From contig JAIVEN010000008.1 in assembly GCA_026686845.1 (NCBI GenBank), positions 15,778,501-15,842,500 of the forward strand: 64,000 nucleotides of DNA. Direction: 5' to 3'. Made by a program: the position numbers and the translations under genes. Origin of the DNA: Adenanthera pavonina (lineage: Eukaryota > Streptophyta > Magnoliopsida > Fabales > Fabaceae). The notes beneath the pieces are model-generated. The model ran no database searches, was not told the DNA's origin, and worked only from the letters and a program-made list of their open reading frames with translations. This document shows, one piece after another, positions 46,931 to 58,469 of the stretch (position 1 is the first letter of the stretch; each line of letters begins with the position of its first letter).

Positions 46931-49380
46931 GAGAGTGAGCATACATGCATGTCAAAAAGTATCATCGCTGAGCCTTCACATTAAATATAAAAACCTCACC
47001 AAATTTATTTTCTTTTGATTATGTTTTTAATTTCAGATTATTATTCAGTAACTGCATCAAAACTTTGATGGCATGGCGAGATATATTTGTGTCTATTTTA
47101 TAATTATTCCGCTGCTGTAAATTTGTGGGTTAAATTTCATAAATGTATTTTTGTGAGATATTTGGAATTAGACATACAATACAATCTTGATTCGTTTTGT
47201 TTTTCAAACGATAAAAGTTATATGAAATGTCACAACATTCTTATCGCTGAGAATTGATATATGAGAATTGAATTTTTTGTATGGGCCGCTGAGGCTGGGT
47301 GGCAGCAATTTTGCGCTTCGGAGTTTTTTTTTTTTTTCCTTTTTGATAGGATTGTGTGCGTCTGCGTTTTTTTTTTTTTGGACCAAAGACTGTGCCTCAA
47401 GTTTAGTAATCACAATTTTGTGGTTTCTGAAGTGATTTTAAAATTATCGAACTTAAATTAATTGAGATATATCTATATCTTTCAAGTTATTAATCGTAAC
47501 TAACTATTATATATATATATATATAACATCCATAGGATGATATAAGTTTTCTCCTTATTAAATTGACACATATGGAATAAATTTCATATTTATTTGGAAA
47601 TTTCGTAACCTATAATATAAATATTAAAAATAATTAAATTAACCTAATATCATTCAAAATGTAAAATATGATAGTTTACTATGGAAAAGTAAATTATTTT
47701 ATAAATGATTTGCATTCGATAAGATTATTTTTTAAATTTTTTGATGTTATATTATGGAATTTCAATTTTAAGCCAAAGATTTCCCAGCCTATCGACTCTG
47801 CTTAAAATTAATAAAATTTATTTATTTTAACTTTTTAAAATTGTTATTATAAATGTTTTATTAAATTAATTTAAAAATAATTTATTTAACGGTTTCAATT
47901 TTCAACCTCTTACATTAAAATATTTTAAACTTTCTATTTTTAAATTTGTAATTATTTATTTTAAGCCATAAAAATATTTTAATTACAACTATTAGATTAA
48001 CTACTTACTGCATAACTAATAAGATCACCTTTTTACCATATAAGTTATTATTTTCTGTTAACTTATTGAGCAATCAAAAAAAATTAGGAAAAATGTTTAC
48101 CCATATATTTAAAATTAAATAATTATATTAACATTTAAAAAATTAAAAGATCAAATTAATGAGTCAAATGCATTGTCAAAAAAAAAACCTTAAATATGAA
48201 TGTAAGTGCTTAAATTTTCTCCCTTTTCTATGTGAAAAGAAGTCGGGTAGACTTTGTAGTAGCTTGTATACATATACGTAAGATATTGATCTCAAATCAT
48301 GTGAAATTTCCTTGGCTTCATTAATCTCATCAGTAACTTCTATTATTAATAATTTTAACTTGTTTTTAAATATAAAACCCACTTATTATTAATTATGCGG
48401 ATCATTTTACAGACAGCTATTATCTACTTCCCAATTCTTCCTCTGCTATTAATTGCCCATCATCTCTTCCAAACAGGAGACTTTTGAGTAACTAGCAATG
48501 TCTTTCACGGCCAGTAGTTACGAAAATTATTGCAAAGTAACTAATAATTCTTAAATTAGTATCAGATTAAAACAATTCATGATCATTGATTGTGTATTAA
48601 TTAATTAATTAATGATTAATAATTTTTAGATTTGAAATCTAAGTGAGAGAATATAATGATTGATAGAGAATAAATTGGTTAATGCAATTTTAAAATAATA
48701 AATTATAATCAATGAAGAGATCCTCTCAGAATTAATTTTAATTCAAAGTTTTAATTGATTACATTAAAAAACAATTTTGATTAATAGAATTAATTTTTAT
48801 ATCACCTATTCCTAATTTAACGAAAAAATAAGTTAATTAGATTTTATTTAAAATGTAATCTTTTAATTGGCTACGATTTTAAATTTCCAATCTCCATGTT
48901 ATATATCCATCATTAATTATTGAGTATAAAAGAATGCAATGAGTGTGAATTTCAACTTCTAACAGGAGTAGTGTATAAAAGTCACATATTCCTAATTTAA
49001 TAGAAAAATAAATCAATTAGATTTTATTTAAAAGGTAACCTTTGAATTAGCTATAATTTTTAATTTCAACTTCTAATATAGTGTATACAAATTTTTAATA
49101 ATTTATTATATTGAGATATCTATTATACATATTATGTATAGTATTGGGCTCTATCTTCTAAAACCGATATCTTTGCCAGGTCAATTATATGTCCTTGCAT
49201 CTTATGTATAAAGCAGGATAGGTATGAAAATTTTTATTCTTAATTGTGAAGGAAATACAATGGACACAACAACCAATACGATATAAAGGAAAATTTTTAG
49301 TAACTTCCTTTCAAATGTTTCACAATTCTTCTAGTATATTATAATGTATGTTGTATAATTTAATTATAAATAATTGAAAC
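46931..49380. other. AT-rich intergenic stretch, no gene seen
   Basis: Long AT-rich sequence with simple T and A runs. There is a slightly GC-richer patch at 47280-47330 without a recognisable product. A TA run lies at 47508-47523 and TTAA repeats at 48598-48612. Confidence 0.5.
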
Positions 49381-50582
49381 TAGCTGTGCATCAAATTCTA
49401 GTGTTTCCATTGCAGCAGGTATATAATGTGCTTTTCTCAATTGATAATTTAAGTTACCAAAGTGTGTTCTAAAACTATCCACACATTAATCATAATATTG
49501 TAAAGAGAGATGGATATTTACAAAATGGATTTATGAAGAACAATTTTGGAAAAAAAAAACACATGAACGTTTCATCCTTTTATCTAAAGGATCATATATT
49601 AATGAATATCAAAAACTTTTAGAAAGGGTCTTAAAACCGGAATATCATTGTAATTTTGGTTCTCTTTGCCACTATGGTACAACCTTGTAAAGGTCAAATT
49701 AATTTCTATATTCAATTTCTTATAAAAGCCAAAAATGACTAGAACCATCTTGACGTGCAGGGAAAGTTAAGAAACTATAAAATAAAAATGATATAATAAA
49801 CTTTATCAAGCTCAAACAAACATCTAGAAAACCCAAATTTGAAATATTCTGCAGCAATATACAGGATACCGGAAATCACATCGCCATCATGGTAATTAAA
49901 AAAGAAAAATTCTTTTTAGATCTTAAATTCAGGCAGTAGCTAGGGTTGGGTCATTTACAATTACAGATGTCATTAAAAATATTTCCATTTGTCTTATCTA
50001 TTAATATATAATAAAATAAGCAAAAAATAATAATAATAACTCTTTTTATTATCAAATTTTTTATTTCTTGTAACTCCTAAAAATATTTCTTGTTAATCTA
50101 ATCAACAGCCATTCACCTAGTTTTTGGATCGAAGTTATATATTAGGGGATCTCCCTAAAAAGTGATATCAATCACTAAGCCAGATTAATTTAGAATTCAT
50201 GCCCATAGTTAAGATCAAGTAAGACGATATCAATCTCCCTGAAAACTTTTCAAACGGTTTTGAATTTGGTGGCAAAAGCAGAAAAAAAAAAAGAGTTTTG
50301 AATTCATGCCCATTGATAAGACTAATTAAGACGATAGTTTTCCTTCAAATCCTTAACTATTTGTGGCCTCTTGCAGAATCCATTTGACTTTAATTTCATG
50401 TATTGTGGCAAAAAAAAAAAAGTGCTTAATAGTTTTCAAGTAATGCAATAGGATGTACAAAATATTATCCAATAGGTCACTAATAATTGTAATCAACGGA
50501 TCCAATAATTTAATTAACAACCATCATAATATTATTAAAAACGACGCCAATATATATAGTATTATTAAACTATGCCTATGAG

Positions 50583-50811
50583 CTACATATGTACGGTGTT
50601 CCAGCTTTGAATATCCTCCAGGTTTTCCAGTTTTCTGATACCTCCATATTTCCAAACTCCAACTTTTTGTTCCCCATTCACCTTTCTGTTTAGTACTACT
50701 GGTTTCAAGCGGGAGTGATCACCATATTGAAGCTTGAACACCACCACCAGCATTTCTATCAAACATAATGTTCAATCAAAACTTAATCATCAACCTCATT
50801 CACATATATAA

Positions 50812-50844
<33 letters not shown>

Positions 50845-51964
50845 AACACTCTTGCCATCATTTAAAAATGAACTTAATAAGCTTACCACTATGCTTGCAA
50901 ATGCAGTGATTCTCCTCCTCTTCCTTATCACATGATTCCAAGTGACCAATAACACCATAGTACCAATCTACATCCCAAATTTATAACTTGTGTTTAAAAT
51001 AAGAAGTCTGATTAATTAAATGAAAAATAAAATGGATCATTAATACTAATTCAATCCCAAATAATATGGTGGAGGGATCATTACCATATCTTGGATTGCC
51101 TCTTTTTGTCTGGATCTCAATATGGTCACCAGGTTTCAAATCATTATTGTTGGACACATAAAGAGTATGTGGATTAGTGTGAACTGGGGATAATCTCAAC
51201 CTATGCCATGTTATATTTTTCTCAATCAGTTGCCACTCTCCTGTTGGACACCTGCAACGAAATCTGTACATGAAAATGTGTAAATTTTTTTATAATAAAG
51301 CAACAAATTGGATTACGGAAGTTTATTTCTAAATTCTGAGTGGCGCCCAACTAACTATCTCAATATTACCTTGATTGAAAGGTGTTTGAGACATGATCAT
51401 AGCTGAGCAACGCATCATATAGTCTTGGACGCTGCAACTATTTATTAGTAAATCTAACTTTTCAATTTCTACAATGAAATTATGAAGATTTCAACATTAA
51501 AAAAAAAGTTTAAGAGTAAAATAACTTGCCGGCGTCATTTTATAAACCTGAGCAGGGAACCAAAATCGACCGCCTTGAAGAGAGATATACAGAGCCATGT
51601 TGGAATAATTTGACAGTAATAAATTCATCAAGGCTGTAGGATTTTCCAAATACGAAGAAAGGCATAAGCAAGGCCAAACTCCACTGAACGAACCTAACGA
51701 TCCATTTGGATTCATTTGCCATGAGGGGCTTTCTTTATTCATTATCCTTATCATATGAAATTGCCACTCTCTGTGAGCAACATCACCAAGTAGTCTTCCC
51801 CACTTGCGCTGTATGTGTTTCTTCCATAATCCATTATTTCTGCATCTACACATCAAACAAGTGCACACCTCTGACACACTACGTAGATCATTTGGTGAAA
51901 GGCGCTCAAGAATGTTATCCAGGATGAGTTCTGGTAGATTCAAGAGAGAAGCCTCTTTCTTCAT
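50583..51964 (-). CDS. F-box protein copy B (At2g32560/At2g26850-like), intact five-exon model
   Basis: It is predicted to be an SCF E3 substrate adaptor of about 305 residues. Exons are 51964-51530, 51431-51370, 51251-51085, 50967-50887 and 50755-50583 (TAG). Phases are continuous and no stop or frameshift was found. The F-box is at about residues 6-50 (LLNLPELILDNILERLSPND, then LWKKHIQRKWGRLLG). The family-specific part follows: ALYISLQGGRFWFPAQVY, RLYDALLSYDHVSNTFQS, NDLKPGDHIEIQTKRG, DWYYGVIGHLESCDK and VWKYGGIRKLENLED. The exon 1 donor is CCG|GCAAGT, a GC-AG intron that phase requires; the other junctions are GT-AG. The ATG at 51964 opens MKKEASLL, matching the split start in copy A. 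It is shorter than the 371 residues I recall for Arabidopsis members and ends soon after QSWNTVHM. Expression is unknown. Confidence 0.85.
50812..50837. repeat. (CA)n microsatellite in an F-box copy B intron
   Basis: A pure AC run of 13 units, lying between exons 5 and 4 and adjacent to the site where copy A has a MITE. Confidence 0.85.
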
Positions 51965-52089
51965 CAGTTTTGTAATTTGTTCATCGATTGAATATCAAAT
52001 TCAACAATTTTGATCGAAACCCACCTTCTATCTCTTTGCTAATGATACTTTCCTTGTCTTTGCTGGTCTTTGCATTTTACCCATCAACC

Positions 52090-52143
52090 ACACAGGCCAC
52101 TATTTTGTTTGCATGCACACAGGCCACTATTTTGTTTGCATGC
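52090..52143. repeat. 27-bp tandem duplication upstream of F-box copy B
   Basis: Two perfect consecutive copies of a 27-bp unit beginning ACACAGGCCACTATTTTG and ending TTTGCATGC (52090-52116 and 52117-52143). Copy A has a single, slightly diverged unit near 4660-4688. It lies about 130 bp upstream of the copy B start codon. Confidence 0.9.
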
Positions 52144-53559
52144 GTTTGTCCAGCATAAAAGTTTTCGTGTAAAACCATGAGAGTAAATAATAACGTTAAG
52201 AAATCGAATTGAGTTGAATACTGCTATTATTATATGTCTCAAATTGTCCGCCCCAATGCTACCTAATATTTGTTGTCACTAACTCCTATACTATATTGTG
52301 GATTAATATATTTGAGTGCGTGTCTGTGTCACCGAAAGATATATGAAAGCTCCATTTGTTAATTAAAAGTTAGAGAAAACAGCTTGCCAAAAGAAGAGTT
52401 AATTAAAACTCACACATACATATCAACCGGCCTCAAGTTATAAATTTCTAAGATAGAATTAAGCATGCAAACAGAAACAGTCCCGGACAAACTCATAAAT
52501 TTCAGAAAGGAACATTTATAAACTTACCATTCAACATTAATTTCTGCAAATTCAATGAGACATCAAGTATTGATCGTTGGCTTAGCCTTGAAATGAATTA
52601 TTCCATATACTTTCCCATCCTTAATATAAATTACTTTTATTTACCTTACCAGAATCAAAAAAATTTAGTTGCATCAATAAATTTGTTTAAAAATTACTTT
52701 AATTTTCATCTTTACCTCTAATGAATACCATAGTTTTAATAGGATATTTTACTCTTTAAAACAATTAATACTCCATAAAACAATTTCAAATAAGGGTATT
52801 TTTAAAATAAAATAATTAATATTCTACAAACTCTTACAAAGTAACTTATATTTGAGATTATAAAATGTTTTTAGGAGACTTATATAAAGGAACAAAAAGA
52901 ATTAGTACTATGCATTTAATTCTTACTCTCAAGGTTAACTTAATAATTAATTCTATTTTTGTTTCAATGGTGAAGTATTCTTACCCTCTTAATTTGAATG
53001 TGGTACAATCTCTTTTCGTGTCGCAGTTGTTCTTTTACACAAGTAATTTTACTTGGGGAGCCTTGAAATTACAAAGATTTCCCAACCACAAGCACCACAC
53101 TAGTTGAAGATTATTTTCTTTGATCACACTTTCACAATCAAGAATTTTCTCCTGCCCATAATAATTCAAGTTTTAAGCGACCATGCATAATTTGTAAATG
53201 TGATTGGCCAATAGTATGGCTTTGTAAACTATAATTTCCTTGAATCAAAGTGACTTAATTTAATCAGATATATTTATTATAAAAAATTCAACCGTGAGAT
53301 TGTCTTGCCACTGAATTAGTAGGGGGAACTTCAAATAATTTTAATTAGTAATTTTTGGGTCTAAAAGAGTATCAAATGGGCTTGTCAAATTGGTGGGCTT
53401 AGCTCGCCATGATTCTAGGCCGAACAGATTCATTTAAGTGGACAGTCACATCTTCATTATTTTGCCCATATGATTCATACAAGTGGATAACCATATCCTT
53501 AATAACTGGGTCACATGATTTATGCAAGTGATAGCCCACATAATTAATATTCCACATTA

Positions 53560-53834
53560 CTCTCTCCGTCCTATTTTATGTATTATTTTAAAAAATTTTA
53601 AATATTTTATTTATCTATTATTTTAGAAAATTAATAAAAAATTAATTATTTTTTTCAGTTATACCCTTAAGTATTTAATGGAATATTGTTTCAGGAAATA
53701 AATAGTATGAATAGTAAATAAGTAATAATTAATAATAATTTAGTAAAATTACATCATTCAATAGGCTATTTGTTATCTTTTTTAATTTTTGTGTTAAAAC
53801 CTTAAAAAAAACAAATAAAACGTGATGAAAGGAA
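53560..53834. mobile_element. Stowaway-like MITE (degraded)
   Basis: It begins CTCTCTCCGTCCTATTTTATG after TA (53558-53559) and ends ATGAAAGGAA before TA (53835-53836). The terminal repeats are only weakly complementary. The paralogous flank of copy A near 5822-5850 lacks the segment, supporting an insertion. Confidence 0.5.
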
Positions 53835-53846
53835 TACACTTACAAT

Positions 53847-54517
53847 TAAGGGTGTTTATAAGTTCGGTTTGGTTCAATTTTCAGCATAAAATTGAATTGA
53901 ACCAAACCAATTGGTTTGACACTTCTTGAGATATTTTTGGTTTTACTTTTAATGGGTTTAGTTCGATTCTAACTTCAGTTTTGTTTGATTCGGTTTGGTT
54001 TGGTTTGGATCATATTAAATTAATTTTTTTAAAAAAATTATCATTTTTTCAAAAATTAAATCAAATAATTTTCATATAGATATTATATGAACACAAATTT
54101 TATCTAAATATTTTACTAAAATATAAATATTTTACATAAATTTTTTTACACATTTATTTATTCATTGATAGAACACAAATTTATTGATAGATCAAAATAC
54201 AATTATCTACTTTTTTTTTTTCCAAACCAATAGATGCTTTGTAATCTTGTTTATGAACTTTTTTTACTTGAGAGATTTCTATTAATGGATAGTATAAAAA
54301 GAAAGTGTAATAAATAAATATAGTATTTGTATTTAAAAAAATAAAATAGTATAATAGGTTTGGTTCTGTTTGGTTTAAATTTTGAAAGCCTGAAACCGAA
54401 CCAAACTGAACTGAATCGGTTCTAGAACAATCAAAATTGACATGAATCTTATTTCAGTTCGGTTTTAATCAGTTTGTGTTGATTTGATTCAGTTTGAATC
54501 AATTTAAAACATCCTTA
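53847..54517. mobile_element. hAT-type MITE, 671 bp, TSD CTTACAAT
   Basis: It starts TAAGGGTGTTTATAAG and ends TTTAAAACATCCTTA, flanked by the 8-bp duplication CTTACAAT (53839-53846 and 54518-54525). Subterminal arms carry GGTTTGGTT/AACCAAAC repeats around an AT-rich core. It resembles the MITE at 17971 in layout but not in arm sequence. Copy A reads CACTGACAATATCTATAACC at the same place, an empty site. Confidence 0.9.
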
Positions 54518-55056
54518 CTTACAATATATGTAACCAATCATACAACATACTGCAGTAATATTATAAATGAGAGGAACTACATGAAGGTTTACATTTTGTT
54601 GAAACAAAATTTGAATATTAAATTATCTAAGCCAGATGACACCTTCCACTTTGATAGACTTTGTGTTTGATATCTGTTGAAAAGGATAATACAAAGAATG
54701 AGAAAAAAAATAGTAATTAAGCAGAATATAGAGAACCAGAAATAAAAAAGTTAGTAGTACCAAAAAAAAATACTAAGCAAGCAATAAAAACAATTCAGAG
54801 GAGGAAAGTATCACCAGAAATTTACTTCAGGGAAAATGTGCTGCCACCGGAAACTGGGCTGCCATCGGAGGCATGGATAATACAAACTCAGGCATCTATA
54901 TATCAAATAGAGAAACAGAAACTTAATTTAAGATACCTAGTACAAATAGACTAATACTGGAAATTACAAAAACAATTTTCATAAATGCTCCATAAAATTT
55001 AAACATGATTATATATTTTCTTTTTAATTACTTTCAGCATCAATATTTTGAAGCAT

Positions 55057-56565
55057 TTAGAGTGTTATGATATTTGGTTCAAGTTCAACTTGGATAAATT
55101 GTACCTGACGATGAGGGAATAGCTTCTTCCACATATCAATCTCCTCTTCACCGTGAATCTTTCTAATTCCTCCATACAAGCGACCCGCTCCATCATCATG
55201 CTCCTTCTTGTTATTTTTGCTGAGAACTAAGCGTCTCATTTGTGATCCAAGAGAGTACTGCTTAAACTCCACCACCATCATCTCTGTCACCCACTAAATA
55301 ATCAATATATATATATATATATCCATAACAACAACACCTAAATCACACTTGCGTTTCTGTGAAAAATTCCATGGGAAAGTGATTTTTCATAGATTTTGAT
55401 CCTTTTTCTCACAGATTTTAGCCATGAGAAAATGATTGATTTGGTGTAGGGGCAAGACACAATCCAAGAAGCACAAAACCATGTAATCTCACCACTTTGG
55501 TCACACCCACAATAATTCTCATTCCCATCACATGTTTCCTGGTGTCCTATAACAGCATACCACCAATCTGCATGACATAATGGCATAAACAATTAGAAGA
55601 AAAGATCATTTTCTGATTCAGAAACCTGATAGCTCGAAAGCAGGCCTACCTACCGTAAGATATTTGTCTTTTTGTTCTAAATTGGATTTCAATGTGATCC
55701 CCAGGTTTTAAATTATCGAAATCAGAGAGATGAAGAGCATTTGGAGGAGTATCAACTGGTGGTGCTCTCACTTGATCCCACCCTACATTTTTTTCTATTA
55801 ACTGCCAACTACCATGCTGTTTTCTGCAACTAAAATTAATATCCATTCATCTTAAAGACCAAATCATGAAATTAGCAATCCTCAAAAATGCAAAATCTAT
55901 AAGAGTAATTCTTAAATGGTTTGACAGAGGAAGCAGTTGTTCCCTTACGTACCGTGCTTGAAAGGAATCCGTTTTGGAGTCATAGCTAATAAGGGCATGG
56001 TAACATGATAGAAAAAATGTACTGCACTGCAACACAGTATATGTAGAATTTCACATCAAGATAGAGAATGTGTCTCTTTATAAAAAAAAATTACAAGACA
56101 AAATAGCAATTTTACCTTGTAAATTTGAGCAGGGAACCAGAACTTACCACACTGTAAAGATAAATATAAAGCTTTCATGAAATGATTTGATAATGAACCT
56201 TTAAGCTTTTGGAAGTCTTCTAGATATGAGCCGAGAGAGAGACATGGCCAATCACCACTAAAAGATCCTGTTGATCCATTCTGATCAATACTCAAAGGGT
56301 TCTCTTCTTTTGCTGATGTTATATGCCATTGCCACTCCTTGTAAACAACATCTCCCACTACTCTATCCCATTTTCGTTTTATAAGTTCTTCCCATAGATC
56401 ATTACCTGAGCATCTCTTCCTCAAAATGGTACACACTTCTGATAGTATACACAGTTCTAATGGTGGAAGACGCTTCAGAATGCAATCCAAAGTTGATTCA
56501 GGCAAATCTAAAAGACAGATATTACTTCTCCTTTTGCCATCCATCTGAAGGTTCAACTCCTCCAT
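55057..56565 (-). CDS. F-box protein copy C (At2g32560/At2g26850-like), five-exon model
   Basis: It is a predicted SCF adaptor of about 331 residues, diverged from A and B. Exons are 56565-56116, 56026-55953, 55823-55654, 55567-55493 and 55283-55057. All introns are GT-AG with consistent phase, and the exon 1 donor is AAG|GTAAAA. The F-box is near residues 17-62 (LLDLPESTLDCILKRLPPLE and LWEELIKRKWDRVVGD). Then come GSTGSFSGDWPCLSLGSYLE, KALYLSLQCGKFWFPAQIY, FLSCYHALISYDSKTDSFQA, DNLKPGDHIEIQFRTKR, DWWYAVIGHQETCDGNENY and LYGGIRKIHGEEEIDMWKKL. A possible donor CAG|GTACAA near 55108 could splice off the last about 16 codons to an unseen exon. The start was chosen as the first ATG of the frame. 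It has no internal TE. Confidence 0.82.
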
Positions 56566-57046
56566 GTGTGTTTCTGAATGGCTGGTGTGTAAAGAGAAGA
56601 AGGAATAGACCTCAAATGCATGACAACCCTTTCATTCTTCCTTTTAATAAATAAAGAAAACCTTAAATTCGTCTTTCTTATTTTAATGTCACGGAGCAAA
56701 TGCAGTCAATTTTCACACACACATAATTTATCATGAGAAACAGTAAAATAACACCAGAATTGATAACTCGTATTTAAGCCTGGGCCTATCCGATTACCTG
56801 ACCAAATGATCATTCATGAGACTTGACCACTGACTTGTTCAGAATGGCAACAACGTTAAAAAAAAATACAGAAGATGATTTCTATGACCTTTCTCCTTGT
56901 TATTCACTCCATAAAATGCCGGCCATTGTTAGTTTGCCACTTTTTTAATCTTTGCTGATTTATGTGTCCTTCTCAAACTTTAATGATAGAAAATGACCTC
57001 AAGCAAAGTGTCCCAATGGGATCATTCTTATTCATATAAAATTAGT
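56566..57046. other. 5' flank of F-box copy C, no other gene
   Basis: It presumably holds the copy C promoter, but no clear TATA box or other element could be assigned. Confidence 0.4.
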
Positions 57047-57990
57047 CACTACAACATTTTTTTTTGCACACGGCAACAATAAAAAAATGTTTTGTTGTAT
57101 TAGATAATAGGTAACACTGATTAACTCTACACCCAAAAACTGTTGCCTATAATTATTGTTTGACTATAGGCAACGACTGTGTGTTCAATTTGGTAACAGT
57201 TTTCAATTGTTGCCATATTTGCCAACAATTTTTAACTGTTGCTATTATTATTACATTATATCTTGGTCTTATCACATTTCGAACTAATGACCTCTTTTAT
57301 GCTTAAATGTTCAATGACCATGCCTCCAAAGTGTACTACTTTTTAGTTTATGGTAATATTTAATAAATATATATTATACAATTGAATATTTGAAGAAAAT
57401 ATTTCTTCCTAAAATAATACAATGAGATCAAACTTGATACATCATTAAAGAAAACAAATCCATCTAACACTTTTCCATAATAATTGTAACATATGATAAT
57501 AGTTAATTTTGCAACAGGTATAAAAGAGTTGCCTAAGATATGAATAGGCAACGGTTTTCTTGATGTAACTATTAGCCTTGACTTTAAACATAAATATTGA
57601 GTAACGCTTGAAAATTGTTGCCTAAAGCAATATAGGCAACGATTTTATAACTGTTATTTGATATTGTTTAAATGAACAACAGATAATGATTGTTGTCTAT
57701 TAGGTAAACCGTTCCCATTGATATTAGGTAACAATTTACTCGTGTTGCTTAAATAAAAAACTTATAGGCAACGAGTATTATTTGTTACCTATTTTAATAA
57801 TAGAAGACAATAGGTAAAAAACCGTTGCCTATTTTACTTTAGGCAACAGTTTTCAAACATTACTCAATAATCATTCTTTTAAGTTAAGACTGATATTACA
57901 CTAAGAAAATTGTTGCCTATTCATTTTTAGGCAATAATTTTATACCTGTTCCAAAATTAACTTTTGTTGTGGGGTAAAAATGTTGTAGTG
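57047..57990. mobile_element. Small non-autonomous CACTA element, 944 bp, TSD AGT
   Basis: The termini CACTACAACATTTTT and AAAAATGTTGTAGTG are perfect inverted repeats of 15 bp, flanked by AGT (57044-57046 and 57991-57993). The interior is crowded with variants of GGCAACAGTTTTCAA and TTGTTGCCTA in both orientations. No ORF of note. Its sequence family differs from the other two CACTA elements here. Confidence 0.93.
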
Positions 57991-57993
57991 AGT

Positions 57994-58469
57994 TAAAAAC
58001 TTTGCCTCCAACCATTATTGCCTCTTTTACCAACCATGGGGGTTAAAATTAAGAATTTTGTTTTTCCTATCTGCTGAGAGGCAATTTTATAATCATCATT
58101 GATCAATCAAAATAATCAGGATCCTTATGGCTCATTTTGCTTGAAACATATGAACAAAAGGACACAAGAACATGGGACAAGATTGATTATTTTTGTACAA
58201 TTCTTTAAAGCTGCTAAAATTTGAGCATAGGAGGAGGTTTCATTGGAAGGTTTAATATTGGCAACATTGCTTAGCTTGGGTGCTAGTATACTTGCATGCT
58301 GCCTCTATTTGGAATGCTTTTTAGGTATATATGAATTGAATTACTATTATAGACTAAAATTTTAAAATAGACAATTCACAATGAGATGGTTCCAAAATGA
58401 TAAGATATAGTGAGAGGAAGTGGGATTCATACTTATATATGAATTGCACATCCCCTCCTCTCCCTTTCT
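57994..58469. other. Spacer, nothing recognised
   Basis: No ORF or terminal motif beyond the start of the next LTR. Confidence 0.45.

Larger units (their letters stand above)
49400..54540. repeat. Segmental duplication, right half (F-box copy B block)
   Basis: The match to 60-5880 covers the 3' flank (49400-49690), the gene and the 5' flank up to the shared CCAATCATACAACAT stretch near 54530. About 0.9 kb (49690-50600) between the flank and exon 5 has no counterpart in A. It holds no recognisable gene or TE ends. Confidence 0.8.

Noticed and set aside
51706..52013. Plus-strand ORFs across F-box copy B exon 1 (and the same at 1754-1975)
   Set aside because: They are antisense shadows of the F-box coding exon.
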